Of a stretch of 43,972 nucleotides of DNA, positions 8,283 to 16,898 are shown in pieces. The translations under genes and the position numbers were made by a program. The DNA lies in NCBI GenBank assembly GCA_002455255.1, contig DKKL01000048.1, positions 1 to 43,972 of the forward strand, read 5' to 3'. Position 1 is the stretch's first letter. Each line of letters starts with the position of its first letter. The notes beneath the pieces are model-generated. The model made no database searches. It was not told the DNA's origin and worked only from the letters and a program-made list of their open reading frames with translations. The stretch is from Candidatus Tepidiaquacellales bacterium UBA6667. Lineage in GTDB: Bacteria > Bacteroidota > Ignavibacteria > Tepidaquicellales > Tepidaquicellaceae.

Positions 8283-11093
8283 TTGAAAAGTTTAAAGGGA
8301 TTAATATTTTCAGTAATTTTAGTATTTATTACTTCAGTGGGTTTTTCACAAACCGGCGGACATTCGCAAAGCGGAAGTTATTCGCAGACGGGAAGTTTTC
8401 TGCAAAGCGAGAGTTATTCTCAAAGCAGGATTTTTTCTAATGATGCATTCAGGCAAACTTTGTTTTACAGAGGGCTTTCGGAAAAAGATTTGATTTTTCC
8501 TATTTCATTTGAAGATCCTTCCCCGACAAATAATTTCAAAGGGATTTTTGAACCTGTAAAAGCTATGATGAAAAATCCTTTAACCTCTGAGGATTTCATA
8601 AACAGTTTTTCTAATCTTGATTTCAAAGATAAAGAGGACTTTGAAAAATTTATAGAAATAACCTATTCCAAAAATCCGAAAAATATAATTAAAAAAATAA
8701 ACGAAGAAACTATTTTTCAAGTTATTAATGAACATTACGCTCAATCAGTTTTGTTCAAAAATGCTTTTAAAGAATTGTTCGGAGAAAAATTTAACTTTGT
8801 AAAATCAAATCTCACGGATTTATTTTCTGAAAATGACGGAAGTAATATACAAGACATATTTGAGTTTAACAAAGCACGGGATGAATCTCAGGAGAAGTAT
8901 ATTAAAATTTATGAGATACTAAATGATATTGAAATAAATTATTTTATAAATAATGATGTCATTGATTATTTAATTCTAATGGAATTTATCAAACTTGATT
9001 TTTCTAAACTGATAAAAATTTATAACAATTTAGATGATGGGCTTAAGAAAAAATTTATAATTGGAAGTACAAAAGATGATGTGCATAAAATAAATAATGA
9101 TGAAATAATTGCAATCATTGATTTTGGAGGGGATGATAAATATGAAATTAACAGAAATGTAAAATACATTATTGATTTATCAGGAGATGATATTTACACA
9201 TCAAAACAGGATTACAGAATTGGTTCAGGATATTTTGAGAGTTCATTTATTTACGATAAATCAGGTGATGATAAATATTACGGATTAAATTTTTCAACAG
9301 GTGCTGCGGTTGGTTGCGTTGCGGGGATCATAGATGAATCAGGAAATGATTTTTATTCAGCTCAAACTTTTGGAATCGGTGCGGGATTTTTTGGAATTGG
9401 TTTTATTCAGGATTACAACGGAAATGATATTTATAACTCAATCAATTACTCTCAAGGATTTGGAATGACAAAAGGAGTAGGGCTTTTGATTGATGACAAA
9501 GGGAACGATTCATATCTCACAGATTCCAGGTCGCTGGATGTTACAAGGTATAGCGATCATTATATATCAATGAATCAGGGTTTTGCATTTGGGTTAAGAC
9601 CTCATTTTGCAGGAGGGATAGGGATACTTATGGATAATTCAGGAAATGATATTTACAATTCTGATATATTCGGACAAGGAGGTGCATATTGGTATGGGTT
9701 TGGAGCATTGATAGATAAAAAAGGAAATGATAAGTATAACGGATATCAGTATTCGCAAGGTTCAGGAGTGCATTTTGCAATTGGGGTGCTTTTTGATTAT
9801 GAAGGAACTGATTTTTATGCAACAAGCGGAGTCTCGCAAGGATGCGGACATGATGTAGGGTTTGGATTATTGTATGATGAATCAGGAGATGACAGCTATT
9901 CATCAATTTCATTATCACAAGGTGCGGGAAATGCTAATGGGATTGGTATATTGTTTGATAAAAAAGGTAATGACGGATATTTAAGCAAAGACTCAAGAAA
10001 CACGAGAGGATTTGGAGATTACCGACGGGACTATGGAAGTCTTGGAATTTTTACCGATGCAGAAGGAAAAGATTTTTATTCAAATGCCGGTGAAGACAGT
10101 TCTGTATTGATGAAATCAAGATATGGAATTTGGACAGATTTATTTAGTGATATACAAAATCAAAATATAAATCAGAAAATTTTTGAAAATAAATATGAAT
10201 ATCCTGATTCAAATCGAAGTTACACGCAAGAAGAACTTTTCATAATGGCAAAAACTATTGATATTCCTTATGTTAATTTTTTAACTTACGGTTATAATGA
10301 GTTATTTAAAGACAGCATTGGAACGGCGAAATTCGTTATGAAATATTTAGGTTCAAATGATCATAGAAATAATTTAGTGCTTGTAAATCTTGCACAAAAA
10401 ATCAGTTACAGCCTATGTATTGAATTTACTTCACAGTTAAATGAATACCTGAACAAGCAAAAACAATTTAATCAATATGAAGTAGCTTTTATGTGCAGCT
10501 TGCTTGGGATAATTAGAAGACCTGAGTCGAAAGAAGTATTACTGGCACTGACAAAATCGAATGAAAAGAGAATAGTTTCCGAGGCAGTAAATGCATTGGG
10601 GAAAATTGATTATGGGGATGATAATAATTTTAAGTGTGAAGTAAATAGCAGACTAAGGGAAATTTTAATTAATAATTCTGAGAATAAAAATTTATTAAAG
10701 AATATATCATTCGCATACGGAAATTACTTTGATGAAACGAATTTTCAGGAAATCACAAAATTAATTAAAAATGATTTTTACGGAGTAAGGTTTAACGCTA
10801 TGGAGGTTTTAAAAAAATATGTTAACGGAAATATTGAGAAAGTAATTGAAGAAATCAATAATAACGAAAATGAAGAATATATAATCTCTTCATTTATTTT
10901 CAGTCTTTCAGAGCTTGAGAGTGATAAGTTTTTAAAATTCATATCAGAATTTAATAATGAAAAATATTTTGTTCAGGTAATGAGCGTTATCGAATCAAAG
11001 TTAAATACTGAAAAGGATGAAAAAATTATCGCTGAAATAAAATTGATTTATAATACGAAATATAAGTTAAACTCGAATTTAAAAGTAAGATGA
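8283..11093 (+). CDS. Secreted protein with 27-residue GND-Y repeats and C-terminal HEAT-like region
   Basis: 936 residues. Start is TTG at 8283: an in-frame TAA lies at 8262 and the first residues form a clean signal peptide (about 1-23, ending VGFSQ). A short Ser/Gln/Gly repeat follows (SQSGSYSQTGSF, about 24-50), then a helical region (about 60-270). Residues about 280-600 contain twelve units starting D-x-x-G-(N/D)-D-x-Y (for example DKSGDDKY, DESGNDFY, DYNGNDIY), mostly 26-27 residues apart, with consensus tail SQGxGxxxGxGxL(I/F). This looks like a beta-solenoid and recalls, but is not, the 9-residue RTX repeat. The C-terminal third is helical with HEAT/PBS-lyase-like pairs (RIVSEAVNALGKI, GVRFNAMEVLKKY). 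No T9SS domain is present. Function is unknown. It is translationally coupled (ATGA) to the next gene. Confidence 0.85.
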   Translation: MKSLKGLIFSVILVFITSVGFSQTGGHSQSGSYSQTGSFLQSESYSQSRIFSNDAFRQTLFYRGLSEKDLIFPISFEDPSPTNNFKGIFEPVKAMMKNPLTSEDFINSFSNLDFKDKEDFEKFIEITYSKNPKNIIKKINEETIFQVINEHYAQSVLFKNAFKELFGEKFNFVKSNLTDLFSENDGSNIQDIFEFNKARDESQEKYIKIYEILNDIEINYFINNDVIDYLILMEFIKLDFSKLIKIYNNLDDGLKKKFIIGSTKDDVHKINNDEIIAIIDFGGDDKYEINRNVKYIIDLSGDDIYTSKQDYRIGSGYFESSFIYDKSGDDKYYGLNFSTGAAVGCVAGIIDESGNDFYSAQTFGIGAGFFGIGFIQDYNGNDIYNSINYSQGFGMTKGVGLLIDDKGNDSYLTDSRSLDVTRYSDHYISMNQGFAFGLRPHFAGGIGILMDNSGNDIYNSDIFGQGGAYWYGFGALIDKKGNDKYNGYQYSQGSGVHFAIGVLFDYEGTDFYATSGVSQGCGHDVGFGLLYDESGDDSYSSISLSQGAGNANGIGILFDKKGNDGYLSKDSRNTRGFGDYRRDYGSLGIFTDAEGKDFYSNAGEDSSVLMKSRYGIWTDLFSDIQNQNINQKIFENKYEYPDSNRSYTQEELFIMAKTIDIPYVNFLTYGYNELFKDSIGTAKFVMKYLGSNDHRNNLVLVNLAQKISYSLCIEFTSQLNEYLNKQKQFNQYEVAFMCSLLGIIRRPESKEVLLALTKSNEKRIVSEAVNALGKIDYGDDNNFKCEVNSRLREILINNSENKNLLKNISFAYGNYFDETNFQEITKLIKNDFYGVRFNAMEVLKKYVNGNIEKVIEEINNNENEEYIISSFIFSLSELESDKFLKFISEFNNEKYFVQVMSVIESKLNTEKDEKIIAEIKLIYNTKYKLNSNLKVR

Positions 11094-11734
11094 AAAAATT
11101 AATAATCATATTTGCTATATTCATAAGTGGTTGCGTTAATCAAAATCAAAAAATAACAATTAATGCTGATGGCTCGGGATATGCTGTTATAAATTATTCT
11201 ACCGCTGTAAAAAATCTATCTGCCGGAGATGAAGTAGGAGGATTTAAATTTTCAGAATCGAAAATCAGAGAGACATATAGTTCAGAAAATTCTGAAATTA
11301 CGAATCTGAAAATTGACAAAAATGAAAAGGATTCTATTGTTGATGTAATTATTGAAATAAATTTCAAAGATTTTAATAAACTTTCTGATGCTCAAGGATT
11401 TTCAAAATCCATAACAGAGTGGAAAGCTGAAAATGATATTTACAGATTTAAATATTTTATTTTAAAAGATTCTTTAAATGCATCAGTTTCGGGAATGAAT
11501 GATTTTCATTTCAAATATGAATTTAGCTTTCCCGGATTAGTGGCAGAGACAAACGGAACTAAAGACGGAACGGAAAAGGTAATCTGGGAATTCCCCGTTT
11601 CAAGTTTTAAGGAGAATGTAGAAATGAACGCATTAATTGAAAAAGAAAAAGGAGGCTGCGGAATGTTTGGGTTAGAATTGCCTTTAATATTTGCCGGAAT
11701 AATTCTTTTCAACAGGCGTAAAAAGCTATTATAG
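11090..11734 (+). CDS. Lipoprotein with a Cys-containing CTERM-like tail
   Basis: 214 residues, ATG start overlapping the previous stop (ATGA), so the two are probably made together. The N-terminus is a lipoprotein signal with lipobox ISGC (C15). The body is mainly beta-type with no motif I recognise; it begins with NQKITINADGSGYAVINYS, reminiscent of envelope lipoproteins with a 'GSG' turn. The C-terminus is unusual: GGCG (188-191), a hydrophobic stretch FGLELPLIFAGIILF (193-207), then NRRKK. That is the architecture of CTERM sorting tails (MYXO-, JDVT- or Synerg-CTERM types with Gly-Gly-Cys). The protein may thus be anchored at both ends or processed at the tail. Function unknown. Confidence 0.8.
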   Translation: MKKLIIIFAIFISGCVNQNQKITINADGSGYAVINYSTAVKNLSAGDEVGGFKFSESKIRETYSSENSEITNLKIDKNEKDSIVDVIIEINFKDFNKLSDAQGFSKSITEWKAENDIYRFKYFILKDSLNASVSGMNDFHFKYEFSFPGLVAETNGTKDGTEKVIWEFPVSSFKENVEMNALIEKEKGGCGMFGLELPLIFAGIILFNRRKKLL

Positions 11735-11788
11735 TGCAAATCCTTATAAATTGAAGAAACATTCGTATTTGAGTATATTCACCCTTGC

Positions 11789-12946
11789 ATGAGAAAATAT
11801 ACACTTATACTATTTATAATCCTCTTTTTATCTCCCATAAAACTAATTGGTTCAGCTGAAACTGAAATTGATAATTTGATAGTTTCCGGAGTTATGAATG
11901 GAGTTTTTCCGGGAGCACAGTTATTAATTTCAAAAAACGGAGAGCAGGTATATAACAAAAGTATAGGTTTTTATACTTACGACGAAGATGCCAAAGAGAT
12001 AACAAGGAACAGTATGTTTGATATTGCTTCGCTGACAAAGGTAGTAGCGACTACTCCTGCGATTATGTTACTCTATGAAAGAAAACAACTTGATATTTAT
12101 GACAGAGTATCGCTTTATCTGCCGGAGTTTGGTAAAAATGGGAAAGAAGATATTACAATTTTTAATTTACTTGTTCACAATTCAGGTTTAAAAGCGTGGA
12201 TTCCTTTCTACAAAGCATGTTCAGGAGAGCAGGATATATTAAACACAATTTATGAGATTGGGCTTGATTATTCAACAGGATCGAAAACAGTATATTCAGA
12301 TTTAAACGCGATAATCCTTGGAGAAATTGTAAAAAAAGTATCCGGAAAAAACTTAAATGATTATTGTAAAGAAAATATTTTTCAACCGTTAGGGATGAAA
12401 CATACAATGTTTAACCCAACGGATAATTATAAACAATTGTGTGTACCAACGGAGTATGACGGAGTATGGAGACAAAAACAGATGCGAGGTGAGGTTCATG
12501 ATGAGGCAGCATACCTTATGGGAGGTATATCAGGCAATGCAGGATTATTCTCAACGGCTGAAGATTTATACAAATATATGCAGATGTTAATTGAGAACGG
12601 AATTTATTACAATCCATATACAAAAAATCTACAACGTGAAAAATTATTTTTAGAATCTACGATTAATTTATTTACAAAAAAAATCTCTGATTTAAATTAT
12701 TATAATACAAGGGCTCTCGGATGGGATACCAAGCCGGAACCAACATCGAGTAGAGTGCCATGTGGAGAATTAATGTCTGACAATTGCTTTGGTCATACCG
12801 GATATACCGGAACGAGCATTTGGTATGACAGGGATAAGGACATACTAATAATTTTTTTAACAAACAGAGTCTATCCGGACAGAAGCAATACAGCAATTAG
12901 AGAATTCAGACCTGACCTGCATAATAAAATTTTAAGTTTGTATTAA
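11789..12946 (+). CDS. Serine hydrolase, beta-lactamase / penicillin-binding-like family
   Basis: 385 residues, ATG start, with a signal peptide (about 1-22), so it acts outside the cytoplasm. Catalytic features of the class C beta-lactamase/DD-peptidase/EstB family are present: SxxK as S81-L-T-K84 in FDIASLTKVV, YxN-type motif as Y169-S-D171 in VYSDLNAIILGEI, and the HTG motif as GHTGYTGTSIWYD near residue 330. The family includes true beta-lactamases, D-Ala-D-Ala peptidases, esterases and amidases. Nothing here fixes the substrate, and a cell-wall or ester hydrolase is more likely than resistance. It stands 54 nt after the lipoprotein gene and 7 nt before the toxin-module gene. Confidence 0.9.
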   Translation: MRKYTLILFIILFLSPIKLIGSAETEIDNLIVSGVMNGVFPGAQLLISKNGEQVYNKSIGFYTYDEDAKEITRNSMFDIASLTKVVATTPAIMLLYERKQLDIYDRVSLYLPEFGKNGKEDITIFNLLVHNSGLKAWIPFYKACSGEQDILNTIYEIGLDYSTGSKTVYSDLNAIILGEIVKKVSGKNLNDYCKENIFQPLGMKHTMFNPTDNYKQLCVPTEYDGVWRQKQMRGEVHDEAAYLMGGISGNAGLFSTAEDLYKYMQMLIENGIYYNPYTKNLQREKLFLESTINLFTKKISDLNYYNTRALGWDTKPEPTSSRVPCGELMSDNCFGHTGYTGTSIWYDRDKDILIIFLTNRVYPDRSNTAIREFRPDLHNKILSLY

Positions 12947-12953
12947 AGATTAT

Positions 12954-13430
12954 ATGGAAATAGATTTCAAAAATACTGCTAGAGTCCTTTTAGAAAATTA
13001 TTTGAATATCAAATTAGTTTCAAAGTTAATTAAAATTTCAGAATTTAAAAAAAAATTTGATTTTGTTTCAATAGATGAAAGTGTAATTGGAGATGCAAAA
13101 TTTTTCGGTAATGATTCAATCAAGAATAATAATACTGAAGTTATGAGTAAAATTGCTGAAAGTGTCTGGCTTTTAGAAAAAACAAAAGCTGAAAATAAAT
13201 TTTTAATTTTTGGTGGCAGAGAAGAAATTCCAAATAACTGGCTTAAAAAGTTCATCAATGTTACGAATATAAAATTTTATTATTTAAATGAAGATAAAAT
13301 AAAAGAATTAAACAAAACTAAAAATAAGATTGATGAGATTTATTCAATGAGTGTATGGGATGAGAATGATTTAAAAAATGTTAATGAAGTAAGAGAGAGT
13401 TTAAACAAATGGAATCCGGAAAAATTTTAG
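12954..13430 (+). CDS. PIN-toxin partner: PD-(D/E)XK-like domain with antitoxin-like tail (putative antitoxin)
   Basis: 158 residues, ATG start. Its stop lies 22 nt inside the next gene, a PIN-domain toxin, the tight overlap usual for antitoxin-toxin pairs. I do not see a DNA-binding fold (AbrB, ribbon-helix-helix or Phd) as expected for a VapB. Instead residues about 1-110 resemble a restriction-endonuclease-like core: a helix, D36 in KKFDFVSID, then VIGDAKFFG with D47-A-K49 as a candidate (D/E)xK, then a helix AESVWLLEK and strand KFLIFGG. The last 30 residues (SVWDENDLKNVNEVRES, then LNKWNPEKF) resemble the acidic/amphipathic C-termini by which antitoxins bind toxins. Antitoxin function is inferred from position and tail; nuclease activity is unproven. 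Confidence 0.7.
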   Translation: MEIDFKNTARVLLENYLNIKLVSKLIKISEFKKKFDFVSIDESVIGDAKFFGNDSIKNNNTEVMSKIAESVWLLEKTKAENKFLIFGGREEIPNNWLKKFINVTNIKFYYLNEDKIKELNKTKNKIDEIYSMSVWDENDLKNVNEVRESLNKWNPEKF

Positions 13431-13795
13431 CAGATACTTCTATAATTATTGAACATTTGAGAATGCTCGATAAAGTAAATTCAACTTTTTCAATACATTT
13501 AAAATCATTCAAAATTTATTTGTCGTCTGTAACAATTTTTGAATTATATTGTGGAGCAACTGAAAAAAGAAAAAAAAATGATATTGAAACATTATGCAGA
13601 TTTACCGATATATTGAATATAGATAAAACTACAAGTGAAATCGCAGGTTCAATTTATATAGAATTAAAAAACAAAGGATTTACAATAGGTACTGAAGATT
13701 TATTGATAGCATCAAGTGCATTGCAATATGATTTACCGGTGTTAACTTTAAACAGAAAACATTTTAAGATAGTAAAAAATATAAAACTAATATAA
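13409..13795 (+). CDS. PIN-domain ribonuclease, VapC-type toxin
   Basis: 128 residues, ATG start. PIN domains are magnesium-dependent RNases; as VapC toxins they cut tRNA or rRNA. The acidic set is complete: D9 in ILADTSIII, E45 in TIFELYCGA, D97 (next to E96) in IGTEDLLIASSAL, and N115 in VLTLNRKHF, where VapC proteins have Asp or Asn. Length and order are normal for VapC. It overlaps the putative antitoxin by 22 nt and is followed by pruA after only 3 nt, so the module sits inside a co-directional gene run with no visible mobile element. The RNA target cannot be read from sequence. Confidence 0.9.
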   Translation: MESGKILADTSIIIEHLRMLDKVNSTFSIHLKSFKIYLSSVTIFELYCGATEKRKKNDIETLCRFTDILNIDKTTSEIAGSIYIELKNKGFTIGTEDLLIASSALQYDLPVLTLNRKHFKIVKNIKLI

Positions 13796-13798
13796 TAT

Positions 13799-15355
13799 AT
13801 GTCATTATCAAAATTCAAGAATGAACCGTTTACTGATTTTTCAGAGAAAAAAAACAGAAAAGAATTTCAGAAAGCACTTGAAAAAGTAACTGCGAGATTT
13901 AAAAAAGAATTTCCGATTGTAATAGGTGGAGAGAAAATTTTTTGTGATGAAAAACTCGTAGATACAAATCCTTCAAACCCTGATGAAGTAATTGGTACTT
14001 TTCAGAAAGGAACAACAGATTTAGCGATTAAAGCAGTTGTAACAGCAAATGAAACATTTAAAAAATGGAAATTTACGTCACCAAAGAAAAGAGCTGAATA
14101 TTTATTTCAAGCCGCAAAAATCATGAGAAAAAGAAAACATGAATTTTCAGCGATGATGGTGTATGATGTCGGAAAGAACTGGGCAGAAGCAGACGGAGAT
14201 ACAGCGGAAGCAATTGATTTTATGGAATATTATGCGAGAGAAATTTTAAGATACAGTGATAAACAACCGATAGTAAAAATAAAAGGTGAAGATAACAAAT
14301 TCGAATATATTCCATTAGGTGTTGGTGTTGTGATTCCACCATGGAATTTTCCTCTTGCAATACTTGTTGGAATGACTACTGCTGCTATTGTTTCAGGTAA
14401 TACAGTAGTATTAAAACCATCAAGCGACTCCCCTGCCATTGCACAAATGTTTATAGAACTTCTTGAAGAAATAAAATTGCCGGCGGGAGTTGTTAATTTC
14501 ATAACCGGAAGTGGAGGTGCCATAGGTGATGTATTAGTTCAGCATCATTTAACAAGGTTTATTTCATTTACAGGTTCAATGGAAATTGGTTTAAGAATTA
14601 ATGAACTCGCTGCAAAAGCTCAACCCGGACAAATCTGGATTAAACGAGTAGTTGCAGAAATGGGCGGAAAAGATTCAATAATTGTTGATAAAGAATTAAT
14701 TAGTTTTGATGAAGCGGTAACCGGTACAGTTCAGGCAGCATTCGGATTTCAAGGGCAAAAATGTTCCGCTTGTTCAAGAGTAATCGTAGATGAAAGTTTG
14801 TATGATAAATTCTGCGATGCACTTGTGGAAAAAACAAGATTTATAAAAGTCGGAAATGCCGCTAACAACCCTAATATGGGTCCCGTGATAAACCAGAGAT
14901 CAAAAAATAAAATACTCGATTATATAAATAAAGCAGTTGAAGAAGGCGGACAGATAATCTATGGCGGAAAAGAACTTCCGGAAAATGGATATTTCATCGA
15001 ACCAACAATAATCAAAGATGTAAAACCATATGACACTATCGCCCAAGAGGAAATTTTTGGACCAGTGTTGGCTGTTATAAAATCGAAAAACTTTGACGAA
15101 TCTATGGATATCGCAAATAATACAATGTTTGGGCTTACCGGTGCTGTATATACAAAAAATAAGAAGAAACTTGAAAGAGCTGAAAATGAATTTCATGTAG
15201 GAAATTTATATCTTAATAGAAAATGTACAGGTGCATTAGTGGGAGTTCATCCATTCGGAGGATTCAATATGAGTGGAACTGATTCTAAAGCAGGCGGTAG
15301 AGATTATCTTGGATTATTTTTACAAGGAAAAACAATTTCAGAAAAATCTAAATAA
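13799..15355 (+). CDS. pruA: L-glutamate gamma-semialdehyde (1-pyrroline-5-carboxylate) dehydrogenase
   Basis: 518 residues, ATG start. It oxidises glutamate semialdehyde/P5C to glutamate with NAD, the second step of proline catabolism. Aldehyde dehydrogenase features: PPWNFPLAI, the NAD-site FTGSMEIG, the general base E287 in VVAEMGGKD, the nucleophile C322 in GFQGQKCSACSR, and QEEIFGPVLAV. The long N-terminal part (NEPFTDFSEKKNRKEFQKAL) and GQKCSACSR are characteristic of stand-alone P5C dehydrogenases (RocA/PruA type). No proline dehydrogenase (putA/prodh) gene is in the window. It is followed by a small lipoprotein gene after 5 nt. Confidence 0.95.
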   Translation: MSLSKFKNEPFTDFSEKKNRKEFQKALEKVTARFKKEFPIVIGGEKIFCDEKLVDTNPSNPDEVIGTFQKGTTDLAIKAVVTANETFKKWKFTSPKKRAEYLFQAAKIMRKRKHEFSAMMVYDVGKNWAEADGDTAEAIDFMEYYAREILRYSDKQPIVKIKGEDNKFEYIPLGVGVVIPPWNFPLAILVGMTTAAIVSGNTVVLKPSSDSPAIAQMFIELLEEIKLPAGVVNFITGSGGAIGDVLVQHHLTRFISFTGSMEIGLRINELAAKAQPGQIWIKRVVAEMGGKDSIIVDKELISFDEAVTGTVQAAFGFQGQKCSACSRVIVDESLYDKFCDALVEKTRFIKVGNAANNPNMGPVINQRSKNKILDYINKAVEEGGQIIYGGKELPENGYFIEPTIIKDVKPYDTIAQEEIFGPVLAVIKSKNFDESMDIANNTMFGLTGAVYTKNKKKLERAENEFHVGNLYLNRKCTGALVGVHPFGGFNMSGTDSKAGGRDYLGLFLQGKTISEKSK

Positions 15356-15360
15356 ACTTA

Positions 15361-15657
15361 ATGAATAAAATATTAATTATAATACTGTTTTCATTTACAT
15401 TATTCTCCTGTGATTCTATTCAGGAAAAAGTTCAACAAAAAGTTGATGAAGAAGTAAATAAAACAATACAGGAACAATTGAATCAACTTGATTCATCATT
15501 AAAAGGAATAAACATAGATTCAATAAAAAACTGGAATGGAATGGATTCTGTTGCAGTTAAACTTGATTCGGCTTCTAAGATGTTAGATATGTTAATAAAA
15601 GAACAGGAAAAGAAAATAAACGAACAACAAGAAAAATTAAATAATTCAAAAAAATAA
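15361..15657 (+). CDS. Small coiled-coil lipoprotein
   Basis: 98 residues, ATG start. Lipobox FSC gives lipid-modified C17 followed by Asp. The mature part is a highly charged helical sequence (IQEKVQQKVDEEVNKTIQEQ; later EQEKKINEQQEKLNNSKK) predicted to be coiled coil, with no catalytic features. I recognise no family. It sits between pruA (5 nt) and sucC (6 nt), so it is co-transcribed with central metabolism genes by proximity only. Confidence 0.75.
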   Translation: MNKILIIILFSFTLFSCDSIQEKVQQKVDEEVNKTIQEQLNQLDSSLKGINIDSIKNWNGMDSVAVKLDSASKMLDMLIKEQEKKINEQQEKLNNSKK

Positions 15658-15663
15658 TAAATT

Positions 15664-16881
15664 ATGAAACTTCACGAATATCAGGCAAAATCAATTCTGA
15701 AAAATTATGGAGTACCGGTTCAGGATGGAATTGCAATAAAATCAAATGAAGAATTTGACCGAGCCGTTCAGATATTAATGGAAAGCGGGATTAACCAATT
15801 TGTTGTAAAATCTCAAATCCACGCAGGTGGAAGAGGAAAAGGAACTGTTTATAACAAGCATAACCGAAATGAAATTGTAGTTGAAGGTGGTGTTAAATTT
15901 TTTGGAGGCGATGTATTTAAAGCTAAAGATTACGCATCAAAATTACTTGGAAACATTCTCGTAACACATCAAACCGGACCTGAAGGAAAAGAAGTTCAAA
16001 CTTTGTTCATTACCGAAGGTCTTGATTATAAAAAAGAATTGTATCTCGGTATATTATTAGACAGAGGAAATTCAAAGAATATCATCATGGCTTCAACTGA
16101 AGGTGGTGTTGAAATTGAACAAGTTGCTGAAGAAACTCCTGAAAGAATTATTAAAGTTTGGGTTGAACCGGGTTTAGGGTTAACACAGTTTCAGGCAAGA
16201 GAACTTGCATTTGGTTTAGGATTAGAAGGTAATGCATTTAAGGATTTTGTAAAATTTATCTCAAAGCTATATGATGCTTATGAAAAAATGGATGCATCTA
16301 TGATTGAGATTAATCCTATGGTTATTACGAATGATGATAAAATAGTTGCTCTTGATGCTAAAGTGACAATAGATGATAATGCTTTATACAGACATAAAGA
16401 TTTTATGGACTTGAGAGATTTAAATGAAGAAGATCCACTTGAAATTGAAGCATCAAAGTTTAATCTGAACTATATAAAACTTGACGGTAATGTCGGTTGT
16501 ATGGTAAATGGTGCGGGGCTTGCAATGGCAACTATGGATTTAATCAAGCTTGCAGGCGGTGAACCGGCAAATTTCTTAGATGTAGGTGGAACAGCTTCTG
16601 CAGAAACAGTTGAAAACGGATTTAGAATAATTTTATCAGACCCAAATGTGAAAGCAATTTTAATAAATGTCTTTGGCGGAATTGTGAGATGTGACAGGGT
16701 TGCAAACGGTGTTATTCAAGCAGCAAATAATATCTCAATCAATGTGCCGGTAGTTGTGAGACTTCAAGGAACGAATGCTGAAGAGGCACGGGAAATTCTT
16801 AAAAATTCCGGATTAAATTTAATACCTGCAGATACTTTGGAAGATGCTGCTCAAAAAGTAACAGAAGCATTAGCTGCATAA
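15664..16881 (+). CDS. sucC: Succinyl-CoA synthetase beta subunit (ADP-forming)
   Basis: 405 residues, ATG start, slightly longer than the usual 385-390. With the alpha subunit it interconverts succinyl-CoA and succinate in the TCA cycle with substrate-level phosphorylation. The N-terminal ATP-grasp start MKLHEYQAKSILKNYGVPV is diagnostic, followed by VKSQIHAGGRGKG, the metal-binding EINPMVI, and the C-terminal CoA-ligase part NFLDVGGTAS and INVFGGIVRCD. The partner sucD is not adjacent, so it must be elsewhere or be supplied by another gene. Confidence 0.97.
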   Translation: MKLHEYQAKSILKNYGVPVQDGIAIKSNEEFDRAVQILMESGINQFVVKSQIHAGGRGKGTVYNKHNRNEIVVEGGVKFFGGDVFKAKDYASKLLGNILVTHQTGPEGKEVQTLFITEGLDYKKELYLGILLDRGNSKNIIMASTEGGVEIEQVAEETPERIIKVWVEPGLGLTQFQARELAFGLGLEGNAFKDFVKFISKLYDAYEKMDASMIEINPMVITNDDKIVALDAKVTIDDNALYRHKDFMDLRDLNEEDPLEIEASKFNLNYIKLDGNVGCMVNGAGLAMATMDLIKLAGGEPANFLDVGGTASAETVENGFRIILSDPNVKAILINVFGGIVRCDRVANGVIQAANNISINVPVVVRLQGTNAEEAREILKNSGLNLIPADTLEDAAQKVTEALAA

Positions 16882-16898
16882 AAATAAAATAATAAAAA

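Noticed and set aside
9120..10090. RTX (calcium-binding nonapeptide) toxin repeats
   Set aside because: The unit is 26-27 residues rather than 9, with only one G-(N/D)-D per unit and a different tail; there is no RTX secretion signal or type I export genes nearby.
11760..11790. TATTTG near 11766 as a promoter of the serine hydrolase gene
   Set aside because: It has only one spacer base in the -7 element and no TTG at the 19-21 nt distance; too weak to report.
11789..12946. Antibiotic-resistance beta-lactamase
   Set aside because: SxxK, Y-S-D and HTG motifs place it in the broad serine hydrolase superfamily, but nothing specific to class C resistance enzymes is visible, and such genes are common as cell-wall or ester hydrolases.
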